Assembly (NCBI GenBank): GCA_002307315.1
Contig: DBTZ01000067.1
Location: 1 to 28,589 of the forward strand
From: Alphaproteobacteria bacterium UBA1303
Lineage (GTDB): Bacteria > Pseudomonadota > Alphaproteobacteria > Micropepsales > Micropepsaceae
Length of the DNA stretch: 28,589 bases
Reading direction: 5' to 3'
Made by a program: the position numbers and the translations under genes. How positions within the stretch are numbered: the stretch's first letter is position 1; every line of letters starts with the position of its first letter. Below, one piece after another: positions 22,298 through 28,589 of this stretch. The notes beneath the pieces were generated by a model. The model ran no database searches, was not told the origin of the DNA, and saw only the letters and a list, made by a program, of their open reading frames with translations.

Positions 22298-22848
22298 TGG
22301 ACGCGCTGCAATTGCTGCACGAGCGGCGGTCCTGCACCGCCTTGACCGATCCTGCCCCGGAAGGGCTGGCGCTGGAGAATATCTTGCGTGCGGGGATGCG
22401 GGTGCCGGATTTTCAGTCCTTGCATCCTTACGAGTTTCTGCTCGCCGTAGGCGAGGGCCGCGTGCGGCTCGGCGAGATGATGGAACGGGCGGCGTGGGCC
22501 TCCGGCCGTCCGCCCGAGGTGGTGGCACGCGCGAAGAAAATGCCGTTGCGTGCGCCGTTGGTGATTGTGGTGGTGGCCCGGGCGCGGCAAAGCGCCCTCG
22601 TCGAATTGTTCGAGCAAAGGCTCTCGGCCGGCTGCACGGTTATGGCTATGCAGATGGCGGCGGTGGCACAAGGCTTCGGCGGCATCTGGCGGTCGGGCTG
22701 GCCGATGTTCGATCCCAATGTGTCGGCCGAACTCGGCCTTGGGGCCGACGACCAAATCGTCGGGTTTCTCTATCTGGGAACGCCGTCGGCGCCGCCCAAA
22801 ACGGATCTGCCGCCGACCGATCCGGCCGGGTACTGGCGGATGCTATAG
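22294..22848 (+). CDS. Nitroreductase-family flavoprotein
   Basis: Protein of 184 residues starting at ATG 22294 overlapping the ATPase stop (ATGATGG). Family features: N-terminal LLHERRSCTALTDPAP (FMN phosphate contact RRS), MRVPDFQSLHPYEFLLA, and the C-terminal segment AVAQGFGGIWRSGWPM...LGLGADDQIVGFLYLGTP. It would use FMN and NAD(P)H to reduce an unknown substrate; family members include cofactor-tailoring enzymes as well as general reductases. Last gene of the operon; only 12 bases separate its stop from that of the convergent regulator gene. Confidence 0.9.
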   Translation: MMDALQLLHERRSCTALTDPAPEGLALENILRAGMRVPDFQSLHPYEFLLAVGEGRVRLGEMMERAAWASGRPPEVVARAKKMPLRAPLVIVVVARARQSALVELFEQRLSAGCTVMAMQMAAVAQGFGGIWRSGWPMFDPNVSAELGLGADDQIVGFLYLGTPSAPPKTDLPPTDPAGYWRML

Positions 22849-22860
22849 AGCGGCGCCGGT

Positions 22861-23961
22861 CTATACTCGGGGCGCCGCTTGGTCGCACAGGCTTTCCATT
22901 TCCCGGCGGAAGCTGGGTTTACGCAACACGGCGAGAGTATCCGCCAAGGCCCCCTGGGGCAGGCTGTCCTTCCGCAGGATAAGATTAAACTGGCGCTGCG
23001 CTACCGGTATAAAGTGCAGGCCGAGAATTTGCGCCGACGAGCGGGTGGCAAGGCAACAGTCCGCCTTGCCCGAATAGACGCGCCATGCCGCCGTCAGTCC
23101 TCCGCAGGCGGCGGACCCCGGCCCGCGAATGGAAGGCTGGCAGAGATGCGCTTTCGCGGCGACGCGATCCAGCAAGGTTCGGCATTCGCTGCCGACCGGT
23201 TGATTGACGAATGCCACGTTCTTGTTCAAATCGCTCAGCGATTGAATATGCTTCGGATTGTCCGCGGGTACGACCAGCCCGACTTCCAGCGTGGTGAAGC
23301 GCGTAACCACGTATTCGCTTGTATCGACGATGGTGCCTGATCTGGGATTGATGCCGTCGGCCGTCTTGCCGTGGCAGGAATCGTCGATGGCTATGTGCAC
23401 CAGTCCGGCCTTAAGCAAATCGACTGGGCCGCGTTTGCAGCCGTTGACATGGATCAGATTATAGCCAGCCAGACGCAAATAATGGGCGAGGATCGACGTT
23501 CCCAGGCAATGTCCCGCCAGCAAAAGGTGGTCTGGTTTTTCGGTCTGCGGATAGAAAACCTGGATGGCGGCCTTGCTGGCTTTTGCCGCGTAAAGCTTTG
23601 CGATCAGTCCATCCGCCGGCGGTTGATAACTGTCGGCCGATCCACAAGCCGCCGCGATCAGATTGTCCCCCACCCGGCATAGCCAAACCGGACGGCCGAC
23701 GTCGAGTTGCCGTCGATCCGGCAACAGGCGGGCGGTGGTCCGGTCGGCCGCAACGGGCTTGACGGGGCGGAGCGAAAACAGTTGTTCGACCGTAACGTTC
23801 AACTCGTTGGCAAGCTTCAAGGCAATGGCGGTATTGGGAATATAGGTGCCCGCTTCGATGGCGTAGATCGTCTGCCGGGTAATGCCAACGCGTGCCGCAA
23901 GTTTCGAGACGGTCAGCGCATGTTCTTTGCGGATTCGTTCAACATTGTTGCCGATGGTCAT
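22861..23961 (-). CDS. HTH (XRE-type) regulator with PBP-like substrate-sensing domain
   Basis: Protein of 366 residues. Residues 5-62 are a Cro/C1-type helix-turn-helix (IRKEHALTVSKLAARVGITRQTIYAIEAGTYIPN, read in pieces). Residues about 90-350 match the PBP-like domain (PF12727) related to molybdate-binding proteins: VGLVVPADNPKHI, NQPVGSECRTLLD, YSGKADCCLATRSSAQILGL. Members are thought to sense molybdate, tungstate or similar anions. The ATG at 23961 has no strong Shine-Dalgarno. It lies divergent to a NifX-like gene and convergent to the five-gene operon, so it may control one or both, possibly by Mo, W or V level. Confidence 0.86.
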   Translation of the reverse strand: MTIGNNVERIRKEHALTVSKLAARVGITRQTIYAIEAGTYIPNTAIALKLANELNVTVEQLFSLRPVKPVAADRTTARLLPDRRQLDVGRPVWLCRVGDNLIAAACGSADSYQPPADGLIAKLYAAKASKAAIQVFYPQTEKPDHLLLAGHCLGTSILAHYLRLAGYNLIHVNGCKRGPVDLLKAGLVHIAIDDSCHGKTADGINPRSGTIVDTSEYVVTRFTTLEVGLVVPADNPKHIQSLSDLNKNVAFVNQPVGSECRTLLDRVAAKAHLCQPSIRGPGSAACGGLTAAWRVYSGKADCCLATRSSAQILGLHFIPVAQRQFNLILRKDSLPQGALADTLAVLRKPSFRREMESLCDQAAPRV

Positions 23962-24085
23962 ATTTCATACGCGTCGTAATGGCTCGGAACCGCACCGTTG
24001 GCGACGAAAGACAAATATTCGCCAACGCGGATGGAGCATCCGGGCAAACACTATGCATAATACCCAGATAGCGTATAAATGCGAC

Positions 24086-24107
24086 AATGACGTTTGTAAA
24101 CGACATT
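24086..24107. promoter_or_regulatory. 22-bp palindromic operator candidate
   Basis: AATGACGTTTGTAAACGACATT: half-sites AATG(A)CGTTT and AAACG(A)CATT form a near-perfect dyad around GT. It sits between the HTH-PBP regulator and the NifX-like gene, about 125 bases from the former's start, fitting binding and autoregulation by that regulator. Confidence 0.6.
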
Positions 24108-24210
24108 ATTGTATGGTTTCGCACATAAGGGCAACCCGGCTGTCTGCGGTAAAATGTATGAAATTCAACGGGTTGTCCGGCTTGCGTGGCTGGGGTGTGA
24201 ATCCCTCGCA

Positions 24211-24226
24211 TGGCATGACGGTTGCT
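24211..24226 (+). promoter_or_regulatory. sigma54 promoter of the NifX-like gene at 24260
   Basis: TGGCATGACGGTTGCT, GG/GC offset correct and TTGCT at -12. The predicted start near 24237 leaves a 23-base leader containing AGAGGA. No GTAC-N6-G(T/A)AC site was found nearby. Confidence 0.75.
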
Positions 24227-24259
24227 TTCCTGCTTTTGCGGACAAAAGAGGACTTTGCG

Positions 24260-24652
24260 ATGAGGATCGCGTTTGCCACCGACGATACCGCGCGGGTCAA
24301 TGCCAGCTTCGAGACGGCAACCCATATCGCCCTTTACGAGGTCGGCATGTTCGGCCATCGGCTCGTCGATTGCGTTTCCTTTTCCGCCGATGCGGCGGAC
24401 GAAGACGGTCGCGATAGTCGCGAGCGCCATGCCGCAATTCAAGGCAGCATCATCCTCTACATGGCCGACATCGACGACGACAACGCCGCCAAGGTTGTCG
24501 CCGGCAGGATTCACCCGGTCCAGGTCAACAAACCCGAACGGATTTTCGATCTCCTCGCCAGGCTGGAAGATAAGCTGGCCAAATCCCCGCCGCCGTGGCT
24601 GCGCAAGGCGGTGCATCGCGACACCGGCGGCGGCGCGTCCTGGCTGATGTAA
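24260..24652 (+). CDS. NifX-like cofactor-binding protein (fourth copy)
   Basis: Protein of 130 residues starting at ATG 24260 with GAGGA 8 bases upstream; the longer open frame to the left is not coding-like. It begins MRIAFATDDTARVNASFETATHIALYEVG, the NifX/NifB C-terminal fold, and ends LAKSPPPWLRKAV as in other NifX-like proteins. Its sigma54 promoter links it to nitrogen-fixation control. It is monocistronic: the next gene is convergent. It probably binds a cofactor precursor. Its exact partner is unknown. Confidence 0.86.
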   Translation: MRIAFATDDTARVNASFETATHIALYEVGMFGHRLVDCVSFSADAADEDGRDSRERHAAIQGSIILYMADIDDDNAAKVVAGRIHPVQVNKPERIFDLLARLEDKLAKSPPPWLRKAVHRDTGGGASWLM

Positions 24653-24688
24653 CCCCCCGGCCGGCAAAACGCGCGGCAAGGCCAAATT

Positions 24689-25639
24689 CTATGCACGCGG
24701 TTTTTTGCCCGCCAGCAGCCGTTCAAGCCGAGGAAGCGCTTCGGCAATGTCTGCAACCAATCCGATATCCGCGTACCGAAAAATCGGCGCCTCTGGATCC
24801 TTGTTGATGGCGGCGATTATCTTCGCTTGTTGAATTCCGGAAATATGCTGGATTGCCCCCGAAATTCCGCAGGCGATGTACAATTCCGGCGCAATCGTCT
24901 TGCCGCTCTGACCGACTTGGCAATCGTTGCCGGCCAAGCCGGCATCGACCGCAGCTCGGCTGGCCCCGATGGCGGCACCGATCGAAAAAGCAAACCTGCG
25001 GATGGCGTCGAATCCGCCGCCGGCCCCGGCGCCGCGTCCCCCCGCGACGACGATTTTCGCTCGGGTCAACTCTTGCGCCCCTGCCGCTCGCGGAATGTGT
25101 TCGTCGATAAAACAGGCGGAGGGCGGGCATTCGAGTGGAAGAAGGTTTTGCACCGGGGCGGCGGGTTGTGCGCCGGCGGGGGCGAAAGCCGCCGGACGCA
25201 TGGTCGCCGCAAACCTGGGTGTGCTCACGCGTACGGTTTGCATGATGCTGCCGGCATATATCGGACGTTCGAACCTATCGGGGGCCAGTACGCCGACGGC
25301 TTCGGAAATCTGCGGTATGTCGAGGGCGGCGGCAACCCGCGGCATGACGCTTTTGCCGCAAGCCGTGGCGGGTGCGAGAAATACGTCATAGCCGCCCGAT
25401 TGCGCGACGATAAGTTTCGCCAGCGGTTCCGCCAGTTGGTGCGCGTAATTAGCGTCGTCGGCCAGCAGAACGCGGTCGATGCCGGCGACGCCGGCCGCCT
25501 CCGCGGCAACGGCGGCACATCCCAATCCCGCCACGAGCAGGTGTACCGGGCCGCCGATCAGCCGGGCGGCGGCGGCGGCATTCCTGGTTTCCGCACCGAG
25601 CCGTTTATTGTCATGCTCGGCCAGCAGCAGAACTCTCAT
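24689..25639 (-). CDS. etfA: Electron transfer flavoprotein alpha subunit
   Basis: Protein of 316 residues; ATG at 25639 overlaps the etfB stop (ATGA). It begins MRVLLLAEHDNKRL. The FAD-binding C-terminal domain is complete: GRGAGAGGGFDAIRRFA, GASRAAVDAGLAGNDCQVGQ, LYIACGISGAIQHISG and INKDPEAPIFRYADIG (read in pieces). With EtfB it passes electrons between flavoprotein dehydrogenases and quinone oxidoreductase or another acceptor. The location beside vnf genes suggests a possible link with reductant supply, but no sigma54 promoter or VnfA-type site was found upstream of the pair. Confidence 0.94.
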   Translation of the reverse strand: MRVLLLAEHDNKRLGAETRNAAAAARLIGGPVHLLVAGLGCAAVAAEAAGVAGIDRVLLADDANYAHQLAEPLAKLIVAQSGGYDVFLAPATACGKSVMPRVAAALDIPQISEAVGVLAPDRFERPIYAGSIMQTVRVSTPRFAATMRPAAFAPAGAQPAAPVQNLLPLECPPSACFIDEHIPRAAGAQELTRAKIVVAGGRGAGAGGGFDAIRRFAFSIGAAIGASRAAVDAGLAGNDCQVGQSGKTIAPELYIACGISGAIQHISGIQQAKIIAAINKDPEAPIFRYADIGLVADIAEALPRLERLLAGKKPRA

Positions 25640-26382
25640 CGTAGGCTCCCCGTTGCCAGCAGGGCGGCGGCAAATGCGTCCACATCGGGTACCAGTGTTG
25701 CGCGACGGCAAATATCGATTTCGCGCAGCGCAATCTGTTCGGTCTTCGGCGAGACATCGATGCCGAAATCGGTCAGAGATTTTATCTCAAGCGGTTTTTT
25801 CTTGGCTCGCATGACGTTGGGCAACGAGGCGTAGCGCGGTTCGTTAAGGCGCAAATCCACGGTAACGACCGCCGGCAAGCTTAGGCGCAGACGTCGCGTG
25901 CCGCGGTCGACTTCGCACATCGCGTCGATCTGTCCATCCACCCATTCGAGGTGCGAGACGTTGGTTGCCTGGGCCCATCCCAGCAACATGGCCAGCATAG
26001 GCCCGACTTGCGCCGCATCGTCGTCGATCGCCTGTTTGCCCGCGATCACCAGATCCGGCATTTCGGCAAGACAGAGACGGTGGAAGATTTTCGCAACCGC
26101 AAGCGGCTCCAGCGGTGCCTCGGTCCGTACCAGAATGCCCCGGTCGGCGCCGACCGCCAAGGCCGTTCGCAGCGACGAAACGAATTCGTCCGTGCCGACG
26201 GATACGGCGACGACTTCCCGGGCCAATCCTCGTTCCCTAATCCGTACCGCCGCTTCGAGCGCGACGGCGTCGAACGGGTTGATCTCGTGATTGCAGCCAT
26301 CGGTTTGCACGGTTCCCCGCGGCGTCAACCGGGCGGGAACGTTGTGATCGAGTACCCGCTTGATGGGAACGAGAATTTTCAT
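25636..26382 (-). CDS. etfB: Electron transfer flavoprotein beta subunit
   Basis: Protein of 248 residues from ATG 26382 (GGAAG about 9 bases upstream); the open frame extends further upstream without coding character. The sequence MKILVPIKRVLDHN, INPFDAVALEAAVRIRERG, ADRGILVRTE, LVIAGKQAIDDD and DLRLNEPRYASLPNVMRAKKKPLE is that of the common (group 1) ETF beta, not the bifurcating FixA type. It pairs with EtfA to bind FAD and AMP. The pair is an independent minus-strand operon, ending toward the convergent NifX-like gene. Confidence 0.94.
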   Translation of the reverse strand: MKILVPIKRVLDHNVPARLTPRGTVQTDGCNHEINPFDAVALEAAVRIRERGLAREVVAVSVGTDEFVSSLRTALAVGADRGILVRTEAPLEPLAVAKIFHRLCLAEMPDLVIAGKQAIDDDAAQVGPMLAMLLGWAQATNVSHLEWVDGQIDAMCEVDRGTRRLRLSLPAVVTVDLRLNEPRYASLPNVMRAKKKPLEIKSLTDFGIDVSPKTEQIALREIDICRRATLVPDVDAFAAALLATGSLR

Positions 26383-26531
26383 CGGGTATCTTCCGCCAAG
26401 TCGAGCAACAGTGCGAACGATAGTGCGGTCTGTCAACACGGGAATGCGGCGCATTGTGTGGCTGCGTAGACATCATGCCGCATCGGGAATTCGTATCACC
26501 CCGACAGGGCCGTTTGCGGTACAGACTCAAA

Positions 26532-26561
26532 GGGGCGCAACACCCATCGGCGCTGCGCCCC
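26532..26561 (-). terminator. Hairpin downstream of the GGGtGRT gene
   Basis: Perfect 8-base stem GGGGCGCA/TGCGCCCC with a 14-base loop, 27 bases after the stop of the minus-strand GGGtGRT gene. The following minus-strand bases are TTTGA, a weak T-run, so termination is probable but not certain. It also separates that gene from etfB. Confidence 0.65.
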
Positions 26562-26587
26562 TCGATAAAAAAGTCCGCGTCAGAATG

Positions 26588-27586
26588 TTACTTCATCGCC
26601 TGCTCGACGGCCACCGCGACCGCGACCGAGGCGCCGACCATCGGGTTGTTGCCCATGCCGATCAACCCCATCATCTCGACATGCGCGGGAACCGAAGACG
26701 AGCCGGCGAACTGCGCATCCGAATGCATCCGGCCCATGGTGTCGGTCATGCCGTAGGACGCCGGACCGGCGGCCATGTTGTCGGGATGCAGCGTGCGGCC
26801 GGTGCCGCCGCCCGAGGCCACCGAGAAGAACGGCTTGCCTTCGAGGATGCGTTCCTTCTTGTAGACGCCCATCACCGGATGCTGGAAGCGGGTCGGATTG
26901 GTCGAATTGCCGGTGATGGCGACATCGACGCCCTCAAGGTGCATGATCGCCACGCCTTCGCGCACGTCGTCGGCACCGTAGCAGCGCACTGCGGCCCGCT
27001 CGCCCTTCGAATAGGCCTTGGTTCGCACCACCGCTACCTTGCCCGTGGCATAGTCGAACTGCGTCTGCACGTAGGTGAAGCCGTTGACCCGCGAGATGAT
27101 CTGCGCGGCGTCCTTGCCCAGGCCGTTGAGGATGACGCGCAAGGGCTTGGTGCGGGCTTTGTTGGCCGAACGCGCCAAACCGATGGCGCCTTCCGCCGCG
27201 GCAAAGGATTCGTGCCCGGCGCAGAAGGCGAAGCAGTCGGTATCTTCGCGCAGCAGCATCGAAGCGAGGTTGCCGTGGCCCAAGCCGACCTTGCGGTCGT
27301 CGGCGACCGAACCCGGAATGCAGAACGCCTGCAGCCCTTCGCCCAAGGTTTTGGCGACTTCGACGGCGGCCTTCTGGCCCTTGTGGATGGCAACCGCGGC
27401 GCCAACCAGATAGGCCCAGCCGGCGTTCTCAAACGCGATGGGCTGGACGGATTTCACGATATTGCGCACGTCGACCGAACGGTCGAGGCAAATTTTCTCG
27501 GCCGCATCCAGCGAGGAAATCCCGTTGGCGGCAAGGAACTTGTCGATCTGGGCGATGCGCCGATCGTAGCCTTCAAACGAAGCCAT
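26588..27586 (-). CDS. GGGtGRT family protein
   Basis: Protein of 332 residues with ATG at 27586 and AGGAG 6 bases upstream. The namesake motif GGGTGRT is at 259-265 (VASGGGTGRTLHPDN). Other notable segments are AFCIPGSVADDRKVGLGHGN and FCAGHESFAAAEGAIGLA. The GGGtGRT family (PF14057) has no established function but commonly sits beside a NifU-like scaffold gene, as here, which suggests an iron-sulfur or electron-transfer role. Length is normal for the family. Transcribed as second gene after the scaffold gene, 9 bases apart. Confidence 0.9.
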   Translation of the reverse strand: MASFEGYDRRIAQIDKFLAANGISSLDAAEKICLDRSVDVRNIVKSVQPIAFENAGWAYLVGAAVAIHKGQKAAVEVAKTLGEGLQAFCIPGSVADDRKVGLGHGNLASMLLREDTDCFAFCAGHESFAAAEGAIGLARSANKARTKPLRVILNGLGKDAAQIISRVNGFTYVQTQFDYATGKVAVVRTKAYSKGERAAVRCYGADDVREGVAIMHLEGVDVAITGNSTNPTRFQHPVMGVYKKERILEGKPFFSVASGGGTGRTLHPDNMAAGPASYGMTDTMGRMHSDAQFAGSSSVPAHVEMMGLIGMGNNPMVGASVAVAVAVEQAMK

Positions 27587-27595
27587 ATCGCACTC

Positions 27596-28288
27596 CTATT
27601 CCTGGCGGGGGTTGATGGTGCGGACGGCGTCGGCAATGCGTCCGTAGCTGCCGGAGGCCTTCTTCAGCGCCTCGCCGGCATCCATGCCTTTGGCGATGTT
27701 TTCCATCATCTTGCCCAAATTAACGAATTTGTAGCCGATGACTTCGTTATCGGCGTCGAGCGCAATTTCGGTCACATAGCCTTCGGCCATTTCCAGGTAC
27801 CGCACGCCCTTGGCGGCGGTGCCGTACATGGTGCCGGTCACGCTGCGCAGGCCCTTGCCGAGGTCTTCCAGGCCGGCGCCGATCGGCAGGCCCCCTTCGG
27901 AAAAGGCAGTCTGGGTGCGGCCGTAAACGATCTGCAGGAACAGCTCGCGCATCGCCGTATTGATGGCGTCGCACACCAGATCGGTGTTGAGCGCTTCGAG
28001 AATGGTCTTGCCGGGCAGAATTTCCGCCGCCATGGCGGCCGAATGGGTCATGCCGGTACACCCGACGGTCTCGACCAGCGCCTCTTCGATAATGCCGTTC
28101 TTGACGTTCAGGGTAAGTTTGCACGCCCCTTGCTGCGGCGCGCACCAGCCAACGCCGTGGGTCAAGCCGGAGATGTCTTTCACCTCTTTTGCCTTGGTCC
28201 ATTGGCCTTCCTGCGGGATCGGCGCAGGCCCGTGCTTGGGACCTTTGGCAACCACGCACATGTGTTCGACTTCATGTGTCTGAGACAT
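27596..28288 (-). CDS. NifU-like iron-sulfur assembly scaffold protein (GGGtGRT-associated)
   Basis: Protein of 230 residues; ATG at 28288 preceded by GAGGAG at 9 bases. It resembles the NifU/IscU N-terminal scaffold fold: GWCAPQQGACKLTLNVKNGIIEEALVETVGCTGMTHS (read in pieces) with C49, C56 and C77, a helical region NTAMRELFLQIVYGRTQ, then a C-terminal extension longer than IscU. It would carry a transient Fe-S cluster. It leads a two-gene operon with the GGGtGRT protein. Whether it serves nitrogenase is not shown; no sigma54 promoter was found upstream. Confidence 0.88.
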   Translation of the reverse strand: MSQTHEVEHMCVVAKGPKHGPAPIPQEGQWTKAKEVKDISGLTHGVGWCAPQQGACKLTLNVKNGIIEEALVETVGCTGMTHSAAMAAEILPGKTILEALNTDLVCDAINTAMRELFLQIVYGRTQTAFSEGGLPIGAGLEDLGKGLRSVTGTMYGTAAKGVRYLEMAEGYVTEIALDADNEVIGYKFVNLGKMMENIAKGMDAGEALKKASGSYGRIADAVRTINPRQE

Positions 28289-28315
28289 AGGGAAAAACTC
28301 CTCTGCGCCGACTAT

Positions 28316-28337
28316 CCGGCGTCCTGTCCTGCGCCGG
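28316..28337. other. Small hairpin in the leader of the scaffold gene
   Basis: CCGGCG (28316-28321) and CGCCGG (28332-28337) form a six-pair stem about 28 bases upstream of the ATG at 28288. Function unknown; it could be an operator or a leader hairpin. The rest of 28289-28565 shows no gene or site I can name. Confidence 0.35.
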
Positions 28338-28565
28338 AGGAATAGTGCCTTGGCAAAGCGGAAGTCAACCGACGTGCTACCGAGTATCGCAGGAAACGGG
28401 TGCTGCTCGCGGGCAAGGTGGATTCGACCGACACCATTACATCATTGCATCTCGCACCGGTTCCGCCCCGGGTATCCTCGAAGGACACCTGCCTGTCGGG
28501 TTTAACTTGGCGCAACTACCAGATGCCGATCTCCCTCTCGTCTGGCGCGAGCAGCCGGCATTCCG

Positions 28566-28589
28566 CTAGTGGTCCGATTCCGACATTTG
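28566..28589. repeat. Truncated copy of the CTAGTG palindromic element family
   Basis: The last 24 bases start CTAGTGGTCCGATTCCGA, close to the left arm of element A at 16753 (CTAGTGTCCCGATTCCGA). The window ends inside it, so only one arm is visible. Confidence 0.7.

Noticed and set aside
24132..24175. Inverted repeat CAACCCG ... CGGGTTG upstream of the nifX-like gene
   Set aside because: Arms are only seven bases and 30 apart, and lie upstream of the sigma54 start, so not an RNA leader; probably chance.
24689..26382. Assigning the flavoprotein pair as FixAB (nitrogenase electron-bifurcating system)
   Set aside because: EtfB has the common group 1 sequence (for example DLRLNEPRYASLPN), no fixC or fixX follows, and no sigma54 promoter was found upstream.
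26360..28345. 661-codon open frame on the plus strand
   Set aside because: It is the antisense of etfB, the GGGtGRT gene and the scaffold gene, with His/Gly/Arg-rich translation and no family sequence.

Overview
The window is a chromosomal segment of a diazotrophic proteobacterium. It is most likely an alphaproteobacterium, possibly of the Rhodospirillales: the isocitrate dehydrogenase fragment at the left edge has alphaproteobacterial-type sequence, GC is moderately high, genes are tightly packed, and the intergenic palindromes resemble ones I recall from that group. The order is inference; no rRNA, tRNA or CRISPR was found.

Layout. 3-596: C-terminal part of NADP-isocitrate dehydrogenase, cut by the window edge. 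1065-6138: TonB-dependent receptor plus a Fec/Btu-type ABC importer (binding protein, permease, ATPase), a complete metallophore-uptake cassette. 6126-9581 (minus): vnfE-vnfN-nifX-like-nifU C-terminal-like operon for nitrogenase cofactor assembly. 9914-11892: sigma54 activator VnfA plus a small unknown gene. 11876-12694 (minus): an unusual fusion of a NifX-type cofactor-binding domain to a glyoxalase I domain. 13049-16756: vnfD-vnfG-vnfK, the structural genes of vanadium nitrogenase, plus another NifX-like gene. 16753-16995: three abutting long palindromes. 16999-18282 (minus): DUF2478-DUF364 fusion. 18506-22848: a five-gene, overlapping, all-soluble operon (ATP-grasp enzyme, PBP-fold protein without signal peptide, HypB/UreG-like GTPase, ABC ATPase without permease, nitroreductase). 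22861-23961 (minus): HTH regulator with a PBP-like oxyanion-sensing domain. 24260-24652: a fourth NifX-like gene. 24689-26382 (minus): electron transfer flavoprotein subunits. 26588-28288 (minus): GGGtGRT protein and a NifU-like scaffold.

How they fit. VnfD carries the cofactor ligands and the TGGPRLWH loop characteristic of the vanadium enzyme, so this is a vanadium and not a molybdenum or iron-only nitrogenase. Seven near-consensus sigma54 -24/-12 promoters were read directly. Sites of the form GTAC-N6-G(T/A)AC, the type described for VnfA/AnfA, lie in two divergent promoter regions: between the NifX-glyoxalase gene and vnfDGK, and between the DUF2478-DUF364 gene and the five-gene operon. 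The two best sites share a nearly identical 18-base core. This ties the uncharacterised 17.0-22.8 kb genes to the vanadium-nitrogenase regulon. They are the best candidate for an undescribed system: a cytoplasmic, NTP-driven metal or cofactor-handling machine supporting vanadium nitrogenase. The vanadium/metal role is inference; the regulatory link and gene order are visible. vnfH, nifB and nifV are not in the window and must lie elsewhere.
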